Below, piece by piece: positions 1 to 7,680 of a stretch of 16,645 nucleotides of DNA (positions are counted from its first letter, which is position 1; the number at the start of each line of letters is the position of its first letter). Where the stretch lies: positions 1-16,645 of the forward strand of contig CBDHFJ010000086.1 in the NCBI GenBank assembly GCA_965262315.1, written 5' to 3'. Below the pieces are notes generated by a model. The model had not been told where the DNA came from, ran no database searches, and saw only the letters and a program-made list of their open reading frames with translations. Both the position numbers and the translations under genes were made by a program. This DNA is from JBCCFK01 sp965262315 (GTDB lineage Bacteria > Actinomycetota > Acidimicrobiia > Acidimicrobiales > UBA8592).

Positions 1-523
1 TCAGCGCGAACGACAGCCCGTTCAGTGTGAGCGTGGTGTCGGCCCCCACGAGACCGACCAGCAACCCGCCCAGGCCGTATCCCAGCAGCGAGGACGACTG
101 GTTGGTCACGTGGATGCTCTGGATCGCGTTCGCGTACTCCTGCTTCGACACCACATCGGTGATCAGGGCCGACTTGGTGGCCTCGAACGCCGGGTCGGCC
201 ATCGCGGCGATGGCGACGAGGACCAACATCGGAGCCGTCGCGAGATCCGCCAGGCCGATCGCCAGGAACACCACGGCGCGAAGGCTGTCTGCGACCACCA
301 TGACCGTGCGTCGGGGGAACCGAGCCGACCAGGCGGTGAGCAGCTGGCCCGGCCCCAGCCACGGCAACGTGAAGAGCATCCCGACGACGCCGACGATCGC
401 GGGCCCGTTTCCGCGTTCGAGAACCAGCAGCGCCAGCGCGAGGCGGGCGGACCAGTCGCCCAGCTGCGAGACGATGCCGGCACCGAGGATCAGGCGGAAG
501 TCACGACCGCCGGCGAGCTTCAC
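1..523 (-). CDS. MFS transporter, N-terminal part (runs off the left edge)
   Basis: About 174 codons are visible, from a GTG at 523 down to the window edge; no stop is reached. The reading opens VKLAGGRDFRLILGAG and gives hydrophobic segments typical of a major facilitator. A first helix (about 10-35, with a QLGDW turn) is followed by a second (about 45-65). Then comes a cytoplasmic loop ARFPRRTVMVVADSLRA resembling the MFS motif-A loop of the MFS_3 / EntS-like exporters, and further helices, with a conserved-looking FEATKSALITDVV stretch near residue 125. The GTG overlaps the TGA of the upstream GH3 gene (GTGA, 520-523), so the two are probably translated together. Substrate cannot be read from the sequence. 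This loop type is more common in exporters, but the neighbour is a glycosidase, so sugar transport is possible. Family call is firm; start is likely because of the overlap. Confidence 0.85.
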   Translation of the reverse strand, partial: MKLAGGRDFRLILGAGIVSQLGDWSARLALALLVLERGNGPAIVGVVGMLFTLPWLGPGQLLTAWSARFPRRTVMVVADSLRAVVFLAIGLADLATAPMLVLVAIAAMADPAFEATKSALITDVVSKQEYANAIQSIHVTNQSSSLLGYGLGGLLVGLVGADTTLTLNGLSFAL

Positions 524-3087
524 GGTCGGAGCGGCTCCCGGTGGTCGTCGCCCGTGACGGTGATGTCCAGATGGTCCTCGTGGTCGATGGCCGACCGGGC
601 CACGACCAGCCGATACACGCCGGCTTCGGTGTACCAGCCGGGCTCGGTGTGGCGCCGACCGGCTTCCGCCGGTACTGGCATCATCCCCGCGAGTTCGTCG
701 AACACCGGATCGCCGGGGTCGAAGTACGCGAACGCCCGGTCGTCCAGCGGGATCCGAGCGGTGACGGTTGCACCGGCGGCCACCTCGACCTTGGCGAACC
801 CCTTGAGCTCACGAACAGGCCGGTGCAGCAGCGAGTGGGAGGGCGCCTCCACGTAGACCTGGACGACCTCGACCCCGGCCCGGTCGCTGGTGTTGGTCAC
901 GTCGACCTCGATGACCACCTCAGTGGCGGCATGGGCGGCCACCGTCTCGGGGCCCCGCGGGGAGCCCCAGGCGAAGGTCGCGTAGGACAGCCCGTGGCCG
1001 AAGGCGACGGCTGGCTCGATGTGGCGGGCGTCGAAGAAGCGATGGCCGACGTAGAGGCCCTCGCCGTAGCGCACGACCGAGTTCTCTCCGGGGTAGTTCA
1101 GGTACGCCGGTGAGTGCTCGTATCGCGCCGGAACGGTGGTCGGCATGCGGCCCCCGGGGTCGGCCAACCCGACCAGCACGTCCACCAGGGCGTCACCCAT
1201 CTCCTGGCCTGCGAAGCCGACGCTCAGGACCGCGGCGGGCAGGTCCAACCAGTCGAGGGCGTGGGGACCCCCGGTGTTGACCACCACGATCGTGCGATCG
1301 TTCACGGCCGCCACCCGGCGGATCATCTCGACCTGATCGCCGGGCAGCTCGAACAGGTCGCGGTCGCGGCCCTCGGTCTCCCAGTCGTCGTTGGTGCCGA
1401 CCACGACCACGGCGGCGTCGCAGTCGGCGGCCAGACGCTCGGCGTCACCGAGCAGATCCTGCTCCACGGTGGCCACCACGCCCAGGCGCATGCCGGCCAG
1501 GAGCACCGCACCCTGGTTGCTGTACTCGATCACCAGCTCGTGATCGCGGCCAGCCTCCAAGTCGACCATGGCCTCGATCTCGACGCTTCCGAACCCGAAG
1601 AACTCGTCGCCGGTCTCGTAGTCGCCCTCGGTGGCGTCGAGCACCACCGCCCCGTCCAACAGCACGCGGACGCGGCCCGCCTGAACCAGACGGAGGGCGT
1701 GCGCTCCGGAGACGGTGGGCGAGACGGTCCCCGTCGCCCGGAACGAGAACGCTTCGGCGGGCACGCCCTCGACCGGGATGCCGAAGAACGTGAAGCGTCC
1801 CGAGGAGGACGTGCTCGTCGCCAGGACATCTCCGGCGAGCTCGCGGCCGGCGAACCACTCCACCCGGAACGGCTCGGACAACATCGGGGATCGCAACGGC
1901 GGGGTGGAGCGATCGATGTCGCATCCCTTGGCGTACCGGACGTCGACGTCCGGCAGACGTCGTTGCAGCGCCTCCAGTGGGCTCGTGGTGCGATAGGCGC
2001 GCACCGTGGCCGAGCCGCCCCCCATGACCTTGGCCGCGGACGCGTTCGGGCCGATGACGGCCAGGCTCGACACCGTGGCCGGATCGAGCGGCAGGACCCC
2101 GTCGTTGCGGATCAGGACCGTGCCGGCAACCGCGGCCTCCTTGACCAGTTCGCGGTCCTCGACCCGATCGAGTTCCTTCTCCGGGCCGCCGCCCGGTGCG
2201 TCGAAGGCCCCGGTGCGCTCGGCCAGCACCAGGACGTCCCGAGCGATCTTGTTCAGATCTTCCTCGTCCATCTGGCCGGCCTCGATCGCGGCGTTGATGC
2301 GCTCGGCGCCGTAGAACCGACCCTCGCCCGGCATCTCCAGGCTCAGACCTGCCCTTACCGATGCCGCGGTGGACCGGGCGGCGAACCAGTCGGACACGAC
2401 CAGCCCGTCGAAGCCCCACTCGTCGCGCAGCACCTCGGTGAGCAACCAGTGGTGCTCGGAGGCGAACGTGCCGTTCAGGCGGTTGTAGGAGGACATGATC
2501 CCCCAGGCATCGGCGTCACGGACCACCATCTCGAATGGCCGCAGGTACACCTCCCGGAGCGTGCGCTCGTCGACCTGGGTGTCGATCGTGTTGCGCTCGA
2601 ACTCGGAGTCGTTCCCGACGAAGTGCTTGGGTGTCGTCGCCACGCCCCGAGACTGGACCCCACGCACGAAGGCCGTGGCGATGACCCCGGTCAGGTACGG
2701 GTCCTCGGAGTAGCACTCGAAGTTCCGGCCACCCAGCGGGTTGCGGTGCAGGTTGATCGTGGGCGCCAGCAGGACGTGCGCTCCCTTGGCCACCGATTCG
2801 TCACCGAGGAGGACGCCCACGCGCTCGATCAGCTCGGGGTCCCATGTGGCACCCAGGACCGAACCCGCCGGCACGCAGGCGGTCGGCGTCCCGGTCCCCA
2901 TCAGCCCGCCGCCACGCGCACCATTCGGCCCGTCGGTGACCACGACCGATGGCACGTCGAGGCGCTCGATGGGGTGGGTGTCCCAGATGCCTCGACCGAC
3001 CACCAGTGTTGCCTTCTCGTCCACCGTCATCTGACGCAGGAGATCTTCGACTCGCGAGCTCACGGGTGGAGTGTTCCACATCCTCAT
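520..3087 (-). CDS. Glycoside hydrolase family 3 beta-glucosidase with PA14 insert
   Basis: About 855 aa from the ATG at 3087. It hydrolyses terminal non-reducing beta-linked sugars; exact sugar specificity is unknown. Order of parts: GH3 TIM-barrel domain (about 10-290) with KHF at 154-156 and the nucleophile Asp233 in VVSDW; GH3 C-terminal sandwich (from about 320); a PA14 domain inserted at about 405-540; the rest of the sandwich with EGRDR, whose Glu572 is the candidate acid/base by analogy with PA14-type GH3 enzymes; and a fibronectin-III-like C-terminal domain (about 740-795). No signal peptide is seen, so a cytoplasmic enzyme acting on imported oligosaccharides is likely. The frame stays open upstream to 3219, but that part is antisense to the neighbour's signal peptide. 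ATG 3081 is an equally possible start, and neither has a clear Shine-Dalgarno. It is followed by the overlapping MFS gene and diverges from the diguanylate cyclase gene. Confidence 0.93.
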   Translation of the reverse strand: MRMWNTPPVSSRVEDLLRQMTVDEKATLVVGRGIWDTHPIERLDVPSVVVTDGPNGARGGGLMGTGTPTACVPAGSVLGATWDPELIERVGVLLGDESVAKGAHVLLAPTINLHRNPLGGRNFECYSEDPYLTGVIATAFVRGVQSRGVATTPKHFVGNDSEFERNTIDTQVDERTLREVYLRPFEMVVRDADAWGIMSSYNRLNGTFASEHHWLLTEVLRDEWGFDGLVVSDWFAARSTAASVRAGLSLEMPGEGRFYGAERINAAIEAGQMDEEDLNKIARDVLVLAERTGAFDAPGGGPEKELDRVEDRELVKEAAVAGTVLIRNDGVLPLDPATVSSLAVIGPNASAAKVMGGGSATVRAYRTTSPLEALQRRLPDVDVRYAKGCDIDRSTPPLRSPMLSEPFRVEWFAGRELAGDVLATSTSSSGRFTFFGIPVEGVPAEAFSFRATGTVSPTVSGAHALRLVQAGRVRVLLDGAVVLDATEGDYETGDEFFGFGSVEIEAMVDLEAGRDHELVIEYSNQGAVLLAGMRLGVVATVEQDLLGDAERLAADCDAAVVVVGTNDDWETEGRDRDLFELPGDQVEMIRRVAAVNDRTIVVVNTGGPHALDWLDLPAAVLSVGFAGQEMGDALVDVLVGLADPGGRMPTTVPARYEHSPAYLNYPGENSVVRYGEGLYVGHRFFDARHIEPAVAFGHGLSYATFAWGSPRGPETVAAHAATEVVIEVDVTNTSDRAGVEVVQVYVEAPSHSLLHRPVRELKGFAKVEVAAGATVTARIPLDDRAFAYFDPGDPVFDELAGMMPVPAEAGRRHTEPGWYTEAGVYRLVVARSAIDHEDHLDITVTGDDHREPLRP

Positions 3088-3118
3088 GTGCACGTACGGC
3101 ACTGCCGATGGAGCCGGG

Positions 3119-5047
3119 ATGCATCGTTCCCTGGCGGGGATTTCCCTGGTCGTGGCCTCTCTGGCCGGCGCCTTCGCCGGTGACGCCCGCGCGCAGGAGG
3201 ACATCGGCGGCGACATCACCTATCTCGAGGCCGTCGACCTGTTCTACGACGAACAGACCGACACCCTGGTCGACCCCGACACCGGAAACGAGGTGACGAC
3301 CCGCTTCTCGACGGACCAGATCGTCGACTATCAGAAGCTCGTCGACACCGAGGCCTGGGACGTCCCGCCGTTCCTCACTGAAGAGGCGCTGCTGTTCCTC
3401 TTGGACGAGATCGCGCTCTTGACGCAGCTGGACGTCATCGAGCGCAACCCGGAGATCAACCAGATCGCCGACCAGTACCGCGACGCCCTCTCGTCCCTCG
3501 ACCGTGAGCAGCTCCTGTCCGGGCTGGAACAGGTCGATCAGATCCTCGACCAGATCAAGGGGGAGATCCTCCGCACCGGCGTCGAACTCCCGCCGTCCAC
3601 CACCGACGCGCTCGGCGACCTCCCCGCTGACTGGAAGATCGGGATCGACAACGGCGACCGCGTCGTGCCCGTCCAGCCCTACATGGCGGCGCTCAGCTCG
3701 TTGCTCTCGAGCGGCACCGCGAAGCTGCTCGGCCCCGACGACCGCGGGCTCGAGTTCGTCGGCTTCGAACGGAAGCTCGAGCTGTTCACCTTCCCCCAAG
3801 GACTGGCCGAGATCGTCCGGGAGTCCCCCGGGACGTTCATCGTCCCGGAGGTCGTCCTCGAGGCCGAGCCGACCGGCGAACCAGACGGCGAAGCCGGCGA
3901 GCCCGACGCCGAGACCGGCGAGCCCGTCGCCGAGGCCGCCGAGACGTCGGCCGGCGTCGACGGCGCCCGGGAGGAGGTCGCGACCGAGCCTCCGAGGGCG
4001 GATGCGGCGCCCGAGGCCGGCGGCACACCCGGCTGGCTGCTCCCGGCCGCGATCGCCGTCGCAGCCGTGCTCGTGGCGGGGACCATGTGGAGGCTCGGTG
4101 GCCGACGTCGTCGCCGCCCACATCTGGATGACGAGGCGCTGCGTCGCCTGATCGACGCGGACTCCGAGGGCGCCGTCGCCGCGGTGGCCTGCGGGACCGC
4201 GGTCACCGCCACCGGCGCCCGGCGTGCCGTGGTGGCCCGACCCAAGGGCGCCGGGCTCTACCGCGTCGGCAGCACCACGTTGGTCGTCGGCTCCGCGCTC
4301 CAGCGGGTGGTCGAGACGGGCACACCCATCGACATCGAGGTTGCCGACGACCCGCTGCTCGGCAGCCGACCACAGTCGGTCCTCGCCGTGCCCATCATCG
4401 CCAACGGCGCGGTCGTCGGCGTCCTGGCCGTCTCCCGCGACAGCGGGATGTTCGGCACCGACGCTCGGGACGCGCTCGAGCAGCTGACGCCCTCGGTCGG
4501 TGCAGCGCTCACCAACGTGGACCGGCTGGGCTCGGTCGCTCAGCTGGCCCTCGTCGACGAGCTGACGAAGCTGGGGAACCGCCGTCGCCTCGACCAGGAT
4601 CTCGAGGAGACCGTCCGCGCGTCGATCGAGGACGGCTCGCCGGTCGCGTTCGCCATGCTCGACGTCGACCACTTCAAGCAGTACAACGACACCCACGGCC
4701 ACGCCGCCGGCGACGAAGCCCTGATGGCGGTCGCCGAGATCATCGCCCGCAACGTCCGCGAGGACGACATCGTCTACCGGTACGGCGGCGAGGAGTTCTC
4801 GATCCTGCTGCCCCACGCCACCCGGGGCGAGGCCAGCGCGGTCGCCGAGCGGGTTCGGCGCGCGGTGGAGGCAGCACCGATCGCGGGCGAGGAGACCCAG
4901 CCGGGCGGCCGACTCACCGTCTCGGTCGGGGTCTCGAGCATGCCCGTGACCGGCCCCGAAGTCATCGCCCGGCGGGCCGACGAGGCGCTCTACAGCGCCA
5001 AGCAGTCGGGCCGCAACCGAGTCGTGGCTGACCCGCTGGCGACGTGA
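3119..5047 (+). CDS. Membrane-anchored diguanylate cyclase (signal peptide, unknown outer domain, TM, GAF, GGDEF)
   Basis: 642 aa. It makes cyclic di-GMP from two GTP on the cytoplasmic side of the membrane. Parts: signal peptide 1-25 (hydrophobic core, GDARA/Q cleavage); an extracytoplasmic region 26-240, rich in acidic helices, that I do not recognise; an acidic Pro/Glu/Gly linker 245-305 with a 7-residue tandem repeat; one TM helix about 306-325 followed by an Arg-rich stop-transfer; a GAF-like domain about 340-470; and a GGDEF domain about 475-640. The active site is intact: GGEEF at 556-560, preceded by the inhibitory-site RxxD (Arg547-Asp550) at the canonical 5-residue spacing, so product inhibition is expected. 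The start at ATG 3119 is chosen because it begins the signal peptide and has GGAG 5 nt upstream; an in-frame GTG at 3071 would overlap the GH3 start. Divergent from GH3 and convergent with the DUF218 gene. Confidence 0.92.
   Translation: MHRSLAGISLVVASLAGAFAGDARAQEDIGGDITYLEAVDLFYDEQTDTLVDPDTGNEVTTRFSTDQIVDYQKLVDTEAWDVPPFLTEEALLFLLDEIALLTQLDVIERNPEINQIADQYRDALSSLDREQLLSGLEQVDQILDQIKGEILRTGVELPPSTTDALGDLPADWKIGIDNGDRVVPVQPYMAALSSLLSSGTAKLLGPDDRGLEFVGFERKLELFTFPQGLAEIVRESPGTFIVPEVVLEAEPTGEPDGEAGEPDAETGEPVAEAAETSAGVDGAREEVATEPPRADAAPEAGGTPGWLLPAAIAVAAVLVAGTMWRLGGRRRRRPHLDDEALRRLIDADSEGAVAAVACGTAVTATGARRAVVARPKGAGLYRVGSTTLVVGSALQRVVETGTPIDIEVADDPLLGSRPQSVLAVPIIANGAVVGVLAVSRDSGMFGTDARDALEQLTPSVGAALTNVDRLGSVAQLALVDELTKLGNRRRLDQDLEETVRASIEDGSPVAFAMLDVDHFKQYNDTHGHAAGDEALMAVAEIIARNVREDDIVYRYGGEEFSILLPHATRGEASAVAERVRRAVEAAPIAGEETQPGGRLTVSVGVSSMPVTGPEVIARRADEALYSAKQSGRNRVVADPLAT
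3875..3937 (+). repeat. Three tandem 21-bp units in the cyclase linker
   Basis: Three in-frame 21-bp copies encode GEPDGEA, GEPDAET and GEPVAEA (residues 253-273 of the diguanylate cyclase). They lie in the acidic linker between the outer domain and the membrane helix. In-frame units let the spacer change length by slippage without breaking the gene; that this happens is inference. Confidence 0.75.
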
Positions 5048-5052
5048 CCCGG

Positions 5053-5081
5053 CAGCACCGCCCGCTCAGCTGAGGTTGCTG
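5053..5081. terminator. Weak imperfect hairpin between convergent genes
   Basis: CAGCACC at 5053-5059 pairs with GGTTGCTG at 5074-5081 with one bulged T. The loop contains most of the perfect 10-bp palindrome CTCAGCTGAG (5065-5074), which overlaps the DUF218 stop codon. There is no T-tract on either strand. It sits where transcripts from both strands must end, so a bidirectional terminator role is plausible but unproven. Confidence 0.25.
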
Positions 5082-5683
5082 ACGCGCCGGAACCCGACCA
5101 GGCGCCCGACGGACACACCGGCGGTCTCGCGTACCAGCTGCCGCAGCGACGAGTCGAGGTCGGTGGGCGAGAACCACGCCTCCAGGCCGACCTCCCGCGC
5201 GATCTCGACCGCGCGGAGCGCGTGGTACGGGTCGCTCACCAACAGCACCCGTTGGCCGAGCCCTTCCTCCCGGAGCACGTTGGCGGTGGCGTTCAACTCC
5301 TCGAAGGTGTTGGTGCCGTCGACGACGATGCGGAGATCGGTCTCCGGAACACCCTGGTCGCGCAGATACGTGAACCCGGTGAACCCCTGGGTGAACCGGT
5401 CGCCCTCCTGATTGGAACCCGTGGTGACGATCACCGGAGCCAGGTCGTCCCGGTACAGCGCGAGCGCTGCGTCGAGCCGGGCCTCCAGCACCGGCGATGG
5501 GCGGCCGTCATACTGCGCTGCCCCGAGCACGACGATGGCGTCCACCGGCCGCGCGTCGTCACCGCGGCTGGCCAGCCAGACCTGAGTGAACGTGACCGCG
5601 ACGTACAGGAACCCGAGGAGGAACACGCCGACGCTGGAGACGACGGCGATGCGCCGCCAGGACCAACGAACGGGCTCGCTCAC
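5066..5683 (-). CDS. DUF218 / YdcF-like membrane protein
   Basis: 205 aa. One N-terminal TM helix (about 13-36) is followed by a DUF218 (YdcF/SanA/ElyC-type) domain facing outward. The DUF218 signature is visible: DAIVVLGAAQYDGRPSPVLEAR at about 48-69 (nucleotide-binding-like first strand and loop), VIVTTGS at 84-90, GTNTFEE at 123-129 and the characteristic VSDPYHALRA at 149-158. Members of this family are linked to envelope integrity and peptidoglycan or lipid-carrier metabolism in proteobacteria; a biochemical role here cannot be assigned. The GTG start overlaps the gltX stop (GTGA, 5680-5683), so it is the last, coupled gene of the gltX operon. Convergent with the diguanylate cyclase gene, 18 bp away. 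Family assignment is confident, function is not. Confidence 0.88.
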   Translation of the reverse strand: MSEPVRWSWRRIAVVSSVGVFLLGFLYVAVTFTQVWLASRGDDARPVDAIVVLGAAQYDGRPSPVLEARLDAALALYRDDLAPVIVTTGSNQEGDRFTQGFTGFTYLRDQGVPETDLRIVVDGTNTFEELNATANVLREEGLGQRVLLVSDPYHALRAVEIAREVGLEAWFSPTDLDSSLRQLVRETAGVSVGRLVGFRRVSNLS

Positions 5684-7071
5684 CCGCCCATCGTCGCGCG
5701 GGCAGCCCGCAGTCGGTGCAGCACCACCTCGCGGTCGAGCAACGCCATGGGCTCGAACAGGGGCGGGCCGACCCGCCGGCCGGTGACGGCGATGCGGACC
5801 GGCACCTGGGACTTGGCGCCGAGGTCGTCCCCGACCTTGCGCACCAGGCCCTCGAGCGTCTCGGGGTCCCAGTCACAGTCGCTCAGCGCCTCGATGGCCG
5901 CATCCAGCACCGCGGGGACGTCCTCGTGGCCCATCGCCTTGGCGATCTTGCTCAGTTCCTTCTCGTCGGTCTCGGCCGGTGCGTCCTCGGTGAACAACCA
6001 ATCGACCAGCGGACCGATGTCGGAGAGCCGACGGAGCCGCTCCTGCACGTGCGGGGCCACCTGACGGATGACGCCGCGATCCCACTCCCCCAGCCAGGGC
6101 TCGAGGCGCTCGGTGAGCTCGTCGGCCGAGAGGGCCCGGATGTACTCACCGTTCACGTGCTCCAGCTTCTTCATGTCGAAGAAGGCCGGGGCCTTGTTGA
6201 CATCGGCGAGGTCGAACAGTTCGATGATCTCGGCCATCGGTCGGACCTCGACCTCGTCCTTGGGACCCCAACCGAGCAGCGCCAGGTAGTTGGCCATCGC
6301 CTCGGGGAGGAAGCCTTCGGCCTCGAAGTCGGCGAGCGCCACCGAGTCCTTGCGTTTCGACAGCTTCTTGCGGTCCTCCCCCACGAGGAGGGGCAGGTGG
6401 GCGTAGGTGGGGTGCGGGCCGAAGCCCAGGGCATCCCACAACAGGAGCACCTTCGGGGTGGTGTTGAGCAGGTCCTCGCCCCGCACCACGTGGGTGATGC
6501 CCATGTCTGCGTCGTCGACGGCGTTCGCGACGAGGAAGACCGGTGTGCCGTTGCCTCGCCGGATCACGAAGTCCTCGAGCTCCGCGTTGTCGAATGTGAC
6601 CGTGCCCCGGACCAGGTCCTCGATCACGACCTGGCCCTCGTCTGGCGTGCGGAACCGGACGGTCACCCCTGGACCGTCGACGATGTCGGTTCGATCCCGC
6701 GAGTATCCGTCGTAGCCCCCCTTGAACCCGGTCTCCGCGTTCCGGGCCTCGATCTCCTCGCGGGTCATGTCGCACAGGTACGCGGCGCCCGACGCGACCA
6801 GCTGATCGATGGCGGCGAGATACTTCTCCGTTCGCTCCGACTGGTAGAACGGCCCCTCGTCCCAGTCGATGCCGAGCCACGTCAGCGGCTCGGTGATGGC
6901 GGCGTAGTACTCGGGGGTGGCCAGCTCGGCGTTGGTGTCCTCGATCCGCAGCACCAGCGAGCCGCCGTGCCGACGGGCATGGAGCCAGTTGAAGAGGGCG
7001 CTGCGTGCGCTGCCGACGTGCAGGTACCCGGTGGGCGCCGGCGCGAACCGGACGCGGGGGACGGAGCTCAT
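5680..7071 (-). CDS. gltX: Glutamyl-tRNA synthetase
   Basis: 463 aa, normal length for the family. Class I aminoacyl-tRNA synthetase that charges tRNA with glutamate in the cytoplasm. Visible marks: the HIGH-type motif as HVGS at 18-21 after FAPAPTG, the KMSKS-type motif as KKLSKR at 235-240, and the family signatures THVVRGEDLL (193-202) and NYLALLGW (261-268). It is followed by an all-helical anticodon-binding C-terminal half. The signature usually reading RIEDTD reads RIEDTN (42-47), and the Arg that normally follows three residues later is Leu. Only one Cys (Cys100) stands where enterobacterial enzymes carry a zinc site, so no zinc site is expected. Whether it also charges tRNA-Gln (non-discriminating, needing GatCAB) cannot be told here. 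Its ATG overlaps the upstream stop by one base (TGATG). Confidence 0.96.
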   Translation of the reverse strand: MSSVPRVRFAPAPTGYLHVGSARSALFNWLHARRHGGSLVLRIEDTNAELATPEYYAAITEPLTWLGIDWDEGPFYQSERTEKYLAAIDQLVASGAAYLCDMTREEIEARNAETGFKGGYDGYSRDRTDIVDGPGVTVRFRTPDEGQVVIEDLVRGTVTFDNAELEDFVIRRGNGTPVFLVANAVDDADMGITHVVRGEDLLNTTPKVLLLWDALGFGPHPTYAHLPLLVGEDRKKLSKRKDSVALADFEAEGFLPEAMANYLALLGWGPKDEVEVRPMAEIIELFDLADVNKAPAFFDMKKLEHVNGEYIRALSADELTERLEPWLGEWDRGVIRQVAPHVQERLRRLSDIGPLVDWLFTEDAPAETDEKELSKIAKAMGHEDVPAVLDAAIEALSDCDWDPETLEGLVRKVGDDLGAKSQVPVRIAVTGRRVGPPLFEPMALLDREVVLHRLRAARATMGG

Positions 7072-7631
7072 CAGTCGTGGTGGTGGCCGTCGCCGTGGTC
7101 GCCCCGGAGGACGTCAGCGTCGATCAACGTGGTCCAGTCGCGCTCGTGTGCCGACGCGATGTGTTTGGGGGTCTGGCGCAGGGTCTCGGCGGGGACCGAA
7201 TCGGTGATCCGTCGGGCTTCGAGGTAGTGGTGGGGATTGTCGACCCGGTCGAAGGCCTCGGCCCGGATGTCCGCGAGTTCGTCGTCCGCGGGGTCGTCGA
7301 GGAACCCGAAGAGCCGGAAGGCGATCTCGAGATCGTGGACCACCGGCGCCCGCCCGAACAGCGAGGCTCGCTTCAGCGCCACCAGCACGCAGCCGGCCGC
7401 TGCGTCCTCCCAGCGCTCACCGGACCGGAGCACGACCCGGTCCTCGAAGCTCCGGACGAGCTTGAGCGCGTACCCCTGATCGGGGCCCTGGCTGCCCAGT
7501 CCGGCGCCGCGGGGCTGGCCGCCGGTCAGGTCGCCCGGACGCTCGGCCCGCCAGGGGTCGTTCCGCCTCGGCGGCGACTCGTAGTACTTCTCGCCGGGCG
7601 TGGGGACGGGGACGTAATTCGGTGCGGCCAC
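7071..7631 (-). CDS. Uncharacterised 186-aa protein upstream of gltX
   Basis: 186 aa. I do not recognise a family. The first 50 residues are Pro/Gly/Arg-rich and look disordered. From about residue 52 (GYALKLVRSFED) to about 150 the sequence looks like a compact helical domain: a segment with GCVLVALKRASLFGRAP, a helix with DLEIAFRLFGFL, then acidic helices and DRVDNPHHYLEARRI. The tail is His/Asp-rich (GDHGDGHHHD), a possible metal-binding end. There is no signal peptide or TM helix, so it is probably cytoplasmic. The GTG start is supported by a TAGTCT box exactly 6 nt upstream (leaderless type). It is the first gene of a three-gene unit with gltX and the DUF218 gene, overlapping gltX by one base, which argues that it is real and expressed. 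Confidence 0.8.
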   Translation of the reverse strand: MAAPNYVPVPTPGEKYYESPPRRNDPWRAERPGDLTGGQPRGAGLGSQGPDQGYALKLVRSFEDRVVLRSGERWEDAAAGCVLVALKRASLFGRAPVVHDLEIAFRLFGFLDDPADDELADIRAEAFDRVDNPHHYLEARRITDSVPAETLRQTPKHIASAHERDWTTLIDADVLRGDHGDGHHHD

Positions 7632-7643
7632 CGCGACAGACTA
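7632..7643 (-). promoter_or_regulatory. Candidate leaderless promoter of the gltX operon (-10 box)
   Basis: On the minus strand TAGTCT (7643-7638) is followed by six bases and then the GTG start at 7631. This fits the actinobacterial TANNNT -10 box at -12 to -7 with transcription beginning on the start codon itself. No convincing -35 box is seen. Confidence 0.55.
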
Positions 7644-7663
7644 CCGGCGTGCCGAGGCCGCAG

Positions 7664-7679
7664 CGGCACCCTGGTGCCC
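7664..7679 (-). terminator. Short hairpin just after the M50 protease stop
   Basis: On the minus strand GGCAC and GTGCC flank a 4-nt loop within 7665-7678, just past the protease stop codon and before the next promoter. There is no T-tract and the stem is only 5 bp, so termination between the two operons is a weak inference from position. Confidence 0.3.
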
Positions 7680-7680
7680 G

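Noticed and set aside
1114..3183. Long plus-strand open frame (689 codons) across the GH3 gene
   Set aside because: Antisense to a clear beta-glucosidase with catalytic motifs; Gly/His/Asp/Val-rich shadow typical of high-GC coding DNA.
3088..3219. 44-residue N-terminal extension of the GH3 enzyme
   Set aside because: It would overlap the neighbour's signal-peptide codons on the other strand and shows no signal peptide or family similarity. The GH3 fold begins after ATG 3087.
2801..4816. Long minus-strand open frame (671 codons) across the cyclase gene
   Set aside because: Antisense to the GGDEF, GAF and linker coding sequence. It has low-complexity Gly/Asp/Val/Arg content and no recognisable domain.
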